Translations under genes and position numbers: made by a program
Source of the DNA: Vicia villosa
Lineage: Eukaryota; Streptophyta; Magnoliopsida; Fabales; Fabaceae
Direction of reading: 5' to 3'
DNA: 64,000 nucleotides
NCBI RefSeq assembly: GCF_029867415.1
Contig: NC_081183.1
Location: 55,874,336 to 55,938,335, forward strand
The notes under the pieces: generated by a model
What the model was told of the DNA's origin: nothing
The model's input: only the letters and a program-made list of their open reading frames with translations
Database searches by the model: none
In this document: positions 35,717-46,156 of the stretch, in pieces
Numbering within the stretch: position 1 is the stretch's first letter
Layout: every line of letters begins with the position of its first letter

Positions 35717-36539
35717 GTTGAAGGTGTAGCAACTTACCCTAAAAAATTAGATTTTAGAGTCACCACCTATTCTGCCAGGGCGAATAGGAAACCCTACGAA
35801 GTTTTAGAGAATTCTGGGTAAGTTATTATAATCAGGTCAAGGGAAGGTGTTGTTGAGGTTTTGTCTAAGGTAATGGTTGTGGCTAAAAATGTTAAGGAAA
35901 GGTTTGTGCTTTCAAGGGTGAACGGTAAGATTCGAACCTAATTGGAGTTTTGGGGAAGGGGACTCGCCTTGGTTATCCAAGTGCCTAAGTACCTCCTTAT
36001 GGAGGATCAGAGTCAACATAGTTCGGGGGAGGGTTGTACGCCTCTTAGATTAATATGAGGTTGTTTGAAGGTATTTTGAATTACCTTATCGTAGTTTTGA
36101 AAATCCGTAGTTTGAAGATGAAAATGTGTTTTGAATGTGGCGTACAACCCTGATTTTAATATGTTCTATTAATCGCGATGATCAATAGGTTTGATCACCA
36201 TAATTAATAGATTTAATAAAGAATTGCTAATTATTCTAATCGATAGATTCGATTATCATCATTAGCAAATAAATGTATTTTAAATTAGATTAATAATTAC
36301 TGTTACTCTTCATAATCAATAGATTTGATTAAAATAAATAACGAATTGATAAAAAAATGCCAATCATCGTAACCAATAGAATCAGTTAACACCCTTTAGC
36401 AAAATAAGCCTTATTTGAATTTAATATTTAATTAATTAAATAATCGATTATTACCCATCACGATCAATTAATTTAATCGAAACGAAAAATAAATAAAAGT
36501 TTAATATTTACTTATATTATTAATTTAATTTTAAAAATC

Positions 36540-36543
<4 letters not shown>

Positions 36544-36572
<29 letters not shown>
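36544..36572 (+). repeat. (AT)n microsatellite
   Basis: An uninterrupted alternating AT run of about 29 bases inside an A/T-rich stretch of the Tat-type LTR. Confidence 0.95.
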
Positions 36573-36576
<4 letters not shown>

Positions 36577-36813
36577 TATATTAAGTTGATTAAATAATTA
36601 TATAAATAATATATAAAAATAAAAAGATAAACATGGGCGTGATCATTTATGGTGGCTTATTGATGGTCCATGGTGTGCATGCATCTTCCTGGTCGTTAGA
36701 TCATGCTGGGCGCGTATCTGATGGCCAGGATGAGAGGGTGTAGGATGATCTTGGGTTGGCGTGTGTATACTGGATCTTGTGGGAAACTCTTATAAAAAAT
36801 TAAAGTGGCAGAC

Positions 36814-36830
36814 CTGGGGTTCAAACCCAG
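36814..36830 (+). repeat. tRNA B-box-like hairpin
   Basis: CTGGGGTTCAAACCCAG forms a 5-bp stem with a 7-base loop and contains a near-consensus Pol III B box (GGTTCAAACCC). No convincing A box lies at the usual distance upstream, so it is not called a tRNA gene. Confidence 0.5.
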
Positions 36831-38011
36831 GATTTCTTGGTTGCAATTAATATCTCCTTACCATGTGTATCAATGGCTTCAGTTTTTATTTAATTACCCA
36901 GGAAAATTTATATACAATAACAAAGAATAAATGGAAAAAGTCAAATAAGTGGCGCGTGGGACCCAGCCAGTGGAGTGAGCCAATGAGGAGAGAGAGGGAA
37001 TGTTTGAAAAGTTGACTGGCGGATAAGGAATGGCCACGCATGGAGAGAGAGAACAAGAAAGTTGACCAGCGAATAAGGAAGGGCCACGCAGCGTTCAACC
37101 TTCCAAACGGAGACTGTTCATCGTCTTCAACCTCCGTACCTGCGCAATTACCTGCGCAATTTGTTGCGGTATTTCCTGCGGATTTTCCCATGGATCCTTA
37201 ACCAGTCCTTGCATCAACCTGTAACCTGCAAAAATAAAATCCTACAAAGCCAAGAAATAACCCAGGCCCTCTAATTCGGCCTCTACGAATCCAGTGGTGA
37301 TGTAATTATTCCTTGAATCTTGCTGCAATTATTAAAATGAAAACATGTATATGCCATGCCCTAACCATGGTGGAACATGGCTTATGCGTCAAAGCTCATG
37401 AATGAAGGTTCATAACAATTCTAAACAACACATAGATCATGTATGAATGCACAAGAACAATTTATATTGCAAACATAAAGAGTTTGAAATAGATGAATAA
37501 TACCAAACTAGGGCAATCGAGGAGGACGATTCTGGGCACGTTTTGGGTCGAGCAAGGATGTGATTCTGCTCTTGGGAGTCTCAGGGGCGTGAATGAATGC
37601 TTGGGAACAATTGATATACGTTAGACATAAAGAATTCCAGTTGCACCACTTTGATCCAAAATTTATTCTTTGAACAACCCTGGCTGCTCCCCTTTTCTCG
37701 TCCCCCCTGGAGGCTGCAATGTTTAGGCATATATATGGGGTGAAATTAGGTCAGAGATATTGGAAAGAATCATCCTCTTGATTATGAAAATTTGATTTGA
37801 AATTTTGCTTCAAAACTTTCTATTTTTGAGCTCAATCTATTTCATGCACTTTTCAATTATTTCTTGGCCCTTGGATCAAGTTAAGGATCTGATTAAATCA
37901 AACGGAAAAAATTAGAACATCAATCATATAATTATTTCATGATTTTATTTGATTTTATTTGAAATTAAATGATTAAAATCAAATATAAATAAAATAATGG
38001 TGATCAAAATG

Positions 38012-38185
38012 TTGGAAATAAAACATACCCATCCAAATGGATGGAAATAAGAAATGTTGGGCTTTCTATTCTTCCACAATTCAATTGGAGTCTTTCCCAA
38101 AATAGGTATTATGGAAGTCCTATTTTGAACATAACACAATGTATTCACTACTTCCTCCCAAAAGTGTTAGCCATGTCAGTCTCTT
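38012..38185 (-). pseudogene. Copia 4 integrase fragment
   Basis: The minus strand reads a short integrase stretch: NTLCYVQNRTSIIPILGKTP, then IELWKNRKPNISYFHPFGWV. Copia 1 and 2 have the same block at 23930-23790 and 48290-48150. It is cut on the right by copia 3 and on the left by the Tat-type LTR. Confidence 0.85.
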
Positions 38186-38190
38186 GAATC

Positions 38191-39322
38191 TGTTAGAACA
38201 AGATTTGTTCTGATCAATATTCTTAGTTTTGATGATAACAATGTATATGAATTTCGCTTGAGATAATGTGGTAATCTAATTCTATGCAATTTCCATTTCA
38301 GGAAATATATAAAGACTATGCACAAAATCAGCGCAAGAAGCACTGTCTCAGAAGGCTCATGTATGCAACATCAGAACATGCTCTCGCAAGACATCAGAAG
38401 ATGGTCAAGCAGAATCAGAACATGGTCTATTGAAGCATCAGAAGATCTTGAGATCAGAAGCAGAAGCACTAAAGTTCTCATGGTATCATGCTAGAAGCAC
38501 TTCAAGGTCAGAAGACAAGAAGATGCTCTGCACCAAGCTGTTTGACTCTGATGATATTCAAACGTTGTTTACACAAACATCAGATCAGAAGCAAGTACAA
38601 GATGGCAGGCTACGCTGACTGACAAAAGGAACGTTAGAAGCTATTAAAGGCAACGTCAGTAGACACAGCAAAAGCAAGGCTCAAGGTAGTTGACAAAAGA
38701 GTGAAACATTAAATGCAATGCTGTACGGATCATGCAACGCATTATATGCTCCCAACGGTCATCTTCTCAAACGCCTATAAATAGAAGTTCTGATGAGAAG
38801 CTGAATACAACACTTTGCGCAAACATACAGAAACGCTGTCAAATTCTAAAAGCTCTCAAACTTCATCCTCAACCTCACTTCATTACTGTTGTAATATCTT
38901 AGTGAGATTAAGCTTAAACTTAAGAGAAAAATCACAGTTGTGATAATAGCTTATTAAGAAGCATTGTAACTCTTATAAGAATTTGTTTACATTCATTTGT
39001 AAGAACTAGAGGAGATCAAGTTGTGATCGGATACTATAGAAAGTCTTAGAGGGTATCTAAGCATTGTGTTCCTAGAGTGATCAGGTTGTGATCAGAATAC
39101 TCTAGAAGACTTAGAGGTTATCTAAGTGGAAAACCATTGTAATCTTGCGTGATTAGTGGATTAAATCCTCAGGTGAGGTAAATCACTCCAAAGGGGTGGA
39201 CTGGAGTAGTTTAGTTAACAACGAACCAGGATAAAAATCATTGTGCAAATTGTTTTTATCTTAAGAGTTTTAAAGCTACACTTATTCAAACCCCCCATTT
39301 CTAAGTGTTTTTCTATCCTTCA
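38191..39322 (+). repeat. Copia 3 5' LTR (1132 bp)
   Basis: Starts TGTTAGAACAAG and ends CTATCCTTCA two bases before the primer site. TATA box TATAAATA at 38776-38783. It contains a partly duplicated block (AGAGTGATCAGGTTGTGATC; the related GAGATCAAGTTGTGATC just upstream) near 39010-39100, equivalent to the tandem repeat in copia 2. Confidence 0.92.
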
Positions 39323-39324
39323 AT

Positions 39325-39336
39325 TGGCATCAGAGC
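39325..39336 (+). promoter_or_regulatory. Copia 3 primer binding site, variant
   Basis: TGGCATCAGAGC: the initiator tRNA-Met site with C instead of T at position 4, shared with copia 2. Confidence 0.85.
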
Positions 39337-39407
39337 GCCGGTTCTAAGGTGCAAGCACTTAATTGTGTTTAGAAAAGTTTCAGGAAGAGAAAAACGCTTA
39401 AGTCAAG

Positions 39408-40048
39408 ATGGCTGGTGAAGATCCAACACATACATCTACATCTGGCTCTGCTGAGCAACATAATGGAAATGGTAACAATGGTTATACTAGACCACCAGTA
39501 TTCGATGGTGAAAACTTTGAATATTGGAAAGATAAACTTGAAAGTTACTTTCTTGGTCTAGATGGTGACTTATGGGATATACTGGTGGATGGTTACAAAC
39601 ATCCAGTGAAAGCTAGTGGTGTAAAGCTCTCAAGACAAGAGATGAATGATGATCAAAAGAAGCAATTCAAAAATCATCACAAGTGTAGGACTGTTTTGCT
39701 GAATGCTATCTCTCATGCTGAATATGAGAAGATATCTAACAGGGAAACTGCCTATGACATATATGAACATGAGGGAAATGCCCAAGTCAAGGAGACTAAA
39801 GCTCTTGCCTTGATCCAGAAATATGAAGCCTTCAAGATGGAGGATGATGAAAATATTGAGAAGATGTTCTCAAGATTTCAAACGCTAACTGCTAGATTAA
39901 GAGTTCTTGACAAAGGATACACAAGGGCTGATCACGTCAAGAAGATCATCAGAAGCTTGCCAAGAAGATGGGGTCCTATGGTGACTGCTTTCAAAATTGC
40001 CAAGAATCTGAATGAGGTTTCTCTTGAAGAATTGATCAGTGCTCTGAG
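39408..40048 (+). pseudogene. Copia 3 gag N-terminal part, truncated by insertion
   Basis: ATG 39408 opens a clean frame closely matching copia 2 gag (PPVFDGENFEYWKDKLESYF; RSLPRRWGPMVTAFKIAKN). Relative to copia 2 it lacks 15 bp in frame (residues 119-123 of copia 2). After codon 213 the frame enters the Ogre LTR and stops at 40059-40061. No zinc knuckle remains. There are no stops in the retained part, so the copy was probably in good condition when the Ogre arrived. Confidence 0.9.
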
Positions 40049-42544
40049 TGTCATACCCTAATTTTTGACCCCCCCTGAGATGACATATCTTCAGGATTTT
40101 CATCAAGTCAAGGTAAGTACCCAGGGCAGTCTGGCATTCAATCGAGGGTGTTCAAAGACAAGAAAACTCAGGCAAAGGATCAATCAATAGAGGGAGTAGT
40201 CTCTAATACAATCATGAGACTCAAAAGCCTCATTATTTCACCTATGATTGATTAGACACCCAGTCATCTAAGTACAGAATTACTCAGATCAACAGACTAG
40301 GGTTTGGAGCCTATCAAGGACTAAAATCAGGGATCACCTTTGGGAAACCCTAAAAAACCCCAGGGGATCATTCAAAGACATCAATCATCTTCAAATAGCT
40401 CATATGACAAGATCCACTGGACATCACACCTAAATTCAAAGTCTACACTCATCATTGTCCTCTGGTCGACAATTAGGGTTTTTGACCTAATTCACCAAGA
40501 TAGTTGACTTTTAATCAGGGCATGGATCCAAAACTCAAGACATGATTCAAGAATCTCTACTACCTCAATATAATCTATTTACATCATTCATTTGAGGAGA
40601 AGATCTTGATTCTACACAAAAGTCCAAATCTCACCATATCTGGAAAAAAGTCAACTGTATGGGATCACCATTGACTTTTAAGATTTTTGGTCAAACCATG
40701 ACTTTCAAGGATCAATATCATCAATATATGGATATTAAAGTCATTTGACCAAAGAAATTCAAAGAAATTCATCAAGGAGCAAAAAGTCGGGAATTAGGGT
40801 TTTTGAGGGCACTGTGAGAACTCAAAATTTCACCTACACAACTCAAAAAACTTCCAACATGAAAGTTGTAGATCTTGCAAAATAAAACAACATCTTACAA
40901 CGGAATTTTTTTCAAAAGATCAATCATTTAAGAGTTTTGGAAATTTTGGAGTTTTAGGTCATAAACACTTAGAAATTTTTCTAAGTGTTTTAACCTAGTT
41001 TTCTTCCAACTTTGGCCCCATTTTTCACAAATTTGCCAAGGGATTCTGAAGAAACTCCAAACTAATGATTTGAAGTAGATGTTTAGGGCTTTCCAAATTG
41101 TGTTCAACCTTCTCCAAATTCATTTTGAGCTAAGAGTTATGCTTGTTCAAAGTTGGCCTCATGAAGTGAAATTATAGGTCATGCATCATTTTGGAACTTT
41201 GGAATTTTGTGCACATGACCTCAATTATGGATGCTACACGACCCATAACACATCTGAAAACATGCCATGCATTCATTTTCACCATACCATAAGGATTGAA
41301 GAAGATTCTAAAAACAAGAACATGTGATTATGTAATGATTACATTTGTTAATTTATGGCAAATTGATGAATCACCCAAGGAATCTTCTCACCAACCAATT
41401 AGAGCTCATTTCTGGCTCAGAATTGTCCCCTAAGATCAAGCAAAATCGAGGGCTAGGGGATTGATCAAATGGAATCAAAATTCTCATCATTGCATAAGAG
41501 ATATTTGCAAACTTCCTTCATGCTTAAGAAACCAAACTTCTTTCATTAAGCAAGCTCAATCTTCTGCAACTATACTGAACCAATTGCCTATAAATAGAGG
41601 CCTCATTCTCATTCAAAAAACACACCAAAGCAACAGAATTCTTGCTTTCTCTTTCTTTCTTCATACTTAGTTTTTTCAAAGGTCCTTTGGCAAGAAGACT
41701 CGGATTCTTCAAACCAAAGCTCTCTCTTTGAAAATAAGTATTCAAACACATTGAGGGAGGCATTTAGAGGTGATCCAAACCTCTGGAACACTTCTGGGCG
41801 TGGAGAATCATCACCTCCACCTCTCATTTGGAGCACTTGCAGTTGGAGGACCATGGAGTAATTCAGGAAGTTTCAAGCCAAGCCAATCATCCAGGCACAC
41901 TCCTCAGGTCATAGTGAAGCTAACCAGATGGCTGCAGCTCATCTGTAACTCCAAATTCAACAACCTCCATGTCTACTTGAAGCTTAAATCGAGGGAGGTC
42001 CATAGAGCAATTCAGAAGGATTCAAGCTCCAATAAGCATTCAGTTAGAATCATTGAGTCTCAAGGAAGCTATTGAGATCATTCATTCAAACCCAGGTGCT
42101 CTCAATCATCCTCACGACCTCCATTTTCAGAGGTAAGTTCCTGAACTTCACTTCTTTAATTTAAGCACTCTTTGAGTTAAAGCTCGATTCTATCTTGTTT
42201 AGCATCATCAGAGGATTGAAAACCCTCTATCATCATTCATTTAACTTTCAGTATAGCCATTTAATTTGATTTTTAAGTTTTAGGGTTCTTCACGATTTCT
42301 GGTAAATTAGTTAGATGTAGTTAATATCAGTCTATGTTAGTTACATATTTAGAATCGTGAGTGAATTTAGAACAAGTTTCATCTTTATATCGCTGCAAAT
42401 GGTTGAGAATTGAGAGAATTCAGAAATCCAAATCATTGGAGCTTGAGGAAGAAGATGACAATGGTGGTGGCGCGCAAATTTCAAACCTCAGGGCAGAGTT
42501 TATTTTATATTTAATGATAGGTGTTTCATAAACGACTGAATAAC

Positions 42545-42640
42545 TTGCCCTAGTGGCCACACATGCGCTCTTAGTCTCCTCATGCCCAAAGTCTGGGGTT
42601 CGAATCCCCCTCGCCCCAGACTTTTTATTCCTTTTATTTT
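42545..42640 (+). other. tRNA-like module 1: A-box-like, B box, hairpin and T-run
   Basis: A-box-like TTGCCCTAGTGG (42545-42556), a consensus B box GGTTCGAATCC (42597-42607), then a perfect 9-bp inverted repeat (AGTCTGGGG 42590-42598 with CCCCAGACT 42614-42622) followed by T-runs at 42622-42644. This is the layout of a Pol III unit. It does not fold as a normal tRNA, so it is not called a tRNA gene. Confidence 0.5.
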
Positions 42641-42710
42641 TTTTCATGATTTACACGCTTATCTGAAAATATAATGTGTTGGATGTGTATCACTATCACC
42701 ATGCGCGCGC

Positions 42711-42792
42711 TGGCCCAGTGGTTTGGTTTTGGGTATGTGACCTAAAGGGCGTGAGTTCAAGCCTTGGTGGAGACATTCCTAATTTTTTATCA
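42711..42792 (+). other. tRNA-like module 2: A box, B box and T-run
   Basis: TGGCCCAGTGG (42711-42721) fits the Pol III A-box consensus. GAGTTCAAGCC (42753-42763) is B-box-like, with 31 bases between them as in real tRNA genes. An ATTTTTTAT stretch (42783-42790) could terminate Pol III. It may be a tRNA-derived SINE head or a resident part of the Ogre LTR. Confidence 0.5.
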
Positions 42793-42818
42793 CTTGGCAC
42801 ACCTATTTTCTTCACAAC

Positions 42819-44025
42819 TGAAGGATAGAAAAACACTTAGAAAGGGGGGGTTTGAATAAGTGTAGCTTTAAAAACTTGACCGATAAAAATAAATTGCACA
42901 GTTATTTTTATCCTGGTTCGTTGTTAACTAAACTACTCCAGTCCACCCCCGCAGAGATGATTTACCTCAACTGAGGATTTAATCCACTAATCGCACGGAT
43001 TACAATGGTTCTCCACTTAGTCAGCAACTAAGTCTTCCAGAGTCTTCTGATCACACACTGATCACTCCAGGAACAACTGCTTAGATACCCTCTAAGACTT
43101 TCTAGAGTATTCTGATCCACACGATCACTCTAGTTACAACCTGCTTAGATAACCTCTAAGACTTCCTAGAGTATTCTGATCCACACGATCACTCTAGTTC
43201 CTTACAACTTAATGTAATCAATTCTAAGAGTATTACAATTGCTTCTTAAAAGCTATAATCACAAACTGTGATATTTCTCTTATCGTTTAAGCTTAATCTC
43301 ACTAATATATTACAACAGCAATGTAGTGAGCTTTGATGAAGATGAAGATTCTGAGCTTCGAATAGAACAGTGTTTCAGCAAGTTAATATTCACAGAAATT
43401 GTGTAAGTTCGTTAACCTTGCTTCTCATCAGAACTTCATATTTATAGGCGTTGGAGAAGATGACCGTTGAGTGCATTTAATGCTTTGCGTGTTCCGTACA
43501 GCATCGCATTTAATGTTATACGCTTTTGTCAACTACCTCGAGCCTTGTTCACGCTGTGTCTACTGACGTTGCCTTTAATAGCTTCTAACGTTCCTTTTGT
43601 CAGTCAGCGTAGCCTGCCACATGTACTTCCTTCTGATCTGATGTTTGTGAATACAACGTTTGAATATCATCAGAGTCAAACAGCTTGGTGCAAAGCATCT
43701 TCTGATCTTCTGACCTTGAAGTGCTTCTGAGCGTGATACCATCAGAACTTCAGTGCTTCTGATCTCATGTTCTTCTGATGCTTCCATAGACCCATGTTCT
43801 GATTCTGCTTCGACCATCTTCTGATGTCTTGCCAGACCATGTTCTGATGTTGCATGCTGAACCCTTTGAGACAAAGCTTCTGAGCGCTGAATTATGCATA
43901 CTCTTTATATATTTCCTGAAAAGGAAATTGCATTGGATTAGAGTACCATATTATCTTAAGCAAAATTCATATTATTGTTATCATCAAAACTAAGATAATT
44001 GATCAGAACAAATCTTGTTCTAACA
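42819..44025 (-). repeat. Copia 2 3' LTR (1207 bp)
   Basis: Minus strand TGTTAGAACAAG...CTATCCTTCA. Minus-strand TATA box TATAAATA (plus 43439-43446). Two direct repeats of about 65 bp, each ending GATCACTCTAGTT, lie at about 43071-43200. Confidence 0.95.
43071..43200 (-). repeat. Tandem duplication in the copia 2 LTR (2 x about 65 bp)
   Basis: ACAACTGCTTAGATACC... and ACAACCTGCTTAGATAACC... both run to CCACACGATCACTCTAGTT with four or five differences. The same pair recurs in the 5' LTR at about 51428-51557. Confidence 0.88.
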
Positions 44026-44205
44026 ATCTCCCCCTTTTTGATGATGACAAAAACATATATAAATGATATGAATTTGCGATCAGAAAGAGCAGTCGGCAAA
44101 AGACAAATTACACAGCTATAGCATAAGCATGTGAATATGTCTCCCCCTGAGATTAACAATCTCCCCCTGAGATAAATAATCTCCCCCTGAAATAAATACT
44201 CGAAG
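44026..44205 (-). promoter_or_regulatory. Copia 2 purine tract plus three extra tract-like repeats
   Basis: The true tract adjoins the LTR (plus AATCTCCCCCTTTTTG, 44026-44040). Three further CTCCCCCTGA boxes at 44141, 44161 and 44181 are spaced exactly 20 bp. On the minus strand each reads TCAGGGGGAG. Copia 1 has only one such box, near 18150. Confidence 0.75.
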
Positions 44206-44279
44206 AACTTTAATAAAAGACTTCCCTGATTATTTCGGTAGAGACGATCACATAAGCTTCTGTCTTCAGAGAATTCATA

Positions 44280-44540
44280 GCTTCTGACTTCTGCTTCCAT
44301 TGGACAGCTTCAGAACTTGAATTTCTTTAGATCCCTAGAACACTCATAGCTTCTGATTCCTGCTTCCATTTAGGACAGCTTCAGAACTTGAATTTCTTTG
44401 ATCATCAGAACATTCACAACTTCTGATTCCTGCTTCCATCTAGGACAGCTTCAGAACTTGAATTTCTTTGATCTTCAGAACATTCACAGCTTCTGATTTC
44501 TGCTTCCATTTAGGACAGCTTCAGAGCTTTGAATTTCTAC
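44280..44540 (-). repeat. Four tandem repeats of about 70 bp in the copia 2 3' region
   Basis: Units begin near 44280, 44349, 44419 and 44489. Each contains CTTCTGA, TGCTTCCAT, GGACAGCTTCAGA and TGAATTTCT. The first unit is slightly shorter and the last ends in AGAGCTTTGAATTTC. Confidence 0.85.
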
Positions 44541-45219
44541 CAACATCACTTCATGCTAGATTTGTATCAGAACATTGTTGAATGTACCAGAGCATCATCA
44601 GAGCATCTCTACATCCTGAAATGTTACAGAACAAAAACTAAACGACAAAAGTCAGCATGAACGAGTCAGAACATAAAATGTATATTAGAACACATGATAT
44701 GTATCAGAGCCATATAGGCTAAAATAATGTATCAGAGCAAATAGAATTTTGTCAGAGCAAATAGACAAATATGGATCAAATTCTATTATCAGTGCTTCTG
44801 ATTCTGAAGCTTGACAGCACTCAGCTTGCTTCAGTTTCCATAAGCTTATTCTTTTTACAGAATAACGCTTCTTATGGTTTTGCTTCTTGTGTGCTTTGAA
44901 GATTCTCTTCACTTCTTTATACCTGCAAAACACTTAAACCATATAGAACTTGCAGTTCTTGTTAGTAAATGTGTGGGAGCTTTACCCAGCAACTGATAGA
45001 TTAATCAAATCATTTATCATTTATCTTCTCCCCCTTTTTGTCATAACATCAAAAAGAATATATCAAAAGATTCAGATGTATAAAACGACAAACAAAATCA
45101 ATGAAATGCAAAACAAAGAAACTTTTCATTGATAATCAAAAGATATTACATGAGAAGATGTTTAACAAGCAGATGCAACAAGGAAAGAAAACTACTAAGA
45201 CCAAAGACTAAGACCCTAG

Positions 45220-45694
45220 CTAAGACAAAATCTGCGCCAGCATGTCTTGAACCCTGTCATAATTTGCAGTTTTCCTTGCCATGAAGGAGTGAAACGCATC
45301 ATTGACTGCTTCTTGGGCTTCCAGGCGAGGGGTCAGGGAGACTTGATTCTGATGCAGATCTTCCACAATCTCTATCAGAGACAACATTCTCAGCAGGTGA
45401 AGATGAAGAAATTTCTTTGGAATGGGTTGAGGGAGAGGAAAGGTTAGATGAAGAGGAAGTTGAGTCTTGAAGGTAAAAAGATGAGGAAGAAGATGGAGAT
45501 GATGGAGGGCTTTCACCAGGGGGTTGAAACACACGTCTAGAATAGTTTCCAGACAACTTTGCTTCGAATGGATTCACCTTGAGAGGGTCATAGGTGATCT
45601 TTATCTTTTTGGGTTTGGAAGAAGATGTTTCAACAGCTTTTCTCTTTTTGTTTTGATCATTTTCATGGTTTCCTGGGCTTGATGAAGAGTTCAT
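45220..45694 (-). pseudogene. Copia 2 accessory ORF, shortened and frameshifted
   Basis: The minus-strand ATG at 45694 opens a 131-codon frame rich in Ser, Pro and Lys with a possible nuclear signal (NKKRKAVE, SSKPKKIKI). A frame change near 45330 leads into a 40-residue helical end (RLEAQEAVNDAFHSFMARKT) and stop at 45220. Position and C-terminal helix match the end of copia 1 ORF2, but the large N-terminal domain (about 250 residues) and the Lys/Glu block are missing. So this is an internally deleted version, or a different accessory protein. No membrane segment. Confidence 0.6.
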
Positions 45695-46156
45695 GATGGA
45701 TTTGCAGATAATGAACAGCTAGGGTTTGATATGAATGCAAAGAGATAGAGAAAGAAAACAAAGACAGAGTGTAATAGAGAAAATATAAGAGGGAAGGAGA
45801 AGCGTTTGAAGAGTATTTAAAAGAAAATAAAATGAAACAAATGATGGATAGCATTTAATGTTACGTGACATGAGGAGAGATAATAAAGACAAATGAGGTG
45901 ACTAGCACAGTTACCTATGGTCGGCGTCCCTTCAACTGCACGCGCGCTTATCCATGAACAGTAAAGACAGGTTTACCATCCCGAGATAAAACGTTACAGC
46001 TGTTTTGCTTTAAAAGAGGTTCTGAATCAACTTAGACAATGAAACGTTAGTAATAACCGAATCATAATTTCTAAAAGATTTTAATCAGAACTTCTGATTA
46101 AAAAATAATCCACTTTCATTTCAGAAGATACTCATACATAAGAACTTCTTATCTTC
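45695..46156 (-). other. Copia 2 spacer between pol and accessory ORF
   Basis: About 460 bp with no coding signal. It may hold a promoter or splice acceptor for the accessory ORF, but I cannot identify one. Confidence 0.5.

Larger units (their letters stand above)
35725..38006 (+). repeat. Tat/Ogre-type LTR fragment or solo LTR (edges approximate)
   Basis: Starts TGTAGCAACTTACCC, where copia RT coding stops, and includes a block typical of Tat/Ogre LTRs (AGAGTCACCACC near 35757; GTGCCTAAGTACCTCC then GGAGGATCAGAGTCA near 35981-36017). The right edge is placed where copia integrase sequence resumes, with GGTGATCA as a possible LTR end. I see no matching 5-bp duplication, and the copia coding on the two sides is not contiguous, so a deletion accompanied or followed the insertion. 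No ORF of note. Confidence 0.5.
32810..38190 (-). mobile_element. Copia element 4, old SIRE-type remnant, backbone of the nest
   Basis: Minus-strand pieces in order: partial 3' LTR (32810-33345), purine tract, spacer, RNase H and RT (34756-35716) and an integrase piece (about 38012-38185). A Tat-type LTR fragment sits between RT and IN, replacing roughly a kilobase of coding sequence. Copia 3 is inserted in the integrase piece. Athila 2, with everything nested in it, abuts the truncated LTR, which suggests it landed there. Confidence 0.72.
38191..40048 (+). mobile_element. Copia element 3, SIRE type, plus strand, cut by the Ogre element
   Basis: A complete 5' LTR, a primer site and the first 213 codons of gag are present. 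The Ogre LTR then starts in the middle of gag, and the remainder should lie beyond the right edge. The candidate target duplication on the left is GAATC (38186-38190). The LTR is of the same family as copia 2. Confidence 0.9.

Noticed and set aside
42545..42640. A genuine tRNA gene, suggested by the perfect B box GGTTCGAATCC
   Set aside because: No acceptor stem or proper anticodon arm can be drawn; the 9-bp inverted repeat overlaps the B box in a way a tRNA would not. Kept as a tRNA-like module.
43467..43730. A conserved small protein, since the same 87-codon frame appears at 51824-52087
   Set aside because: Both are inside the two identical LTRs of copia 2; identity reflects LTR duplication, not selection on a protein.
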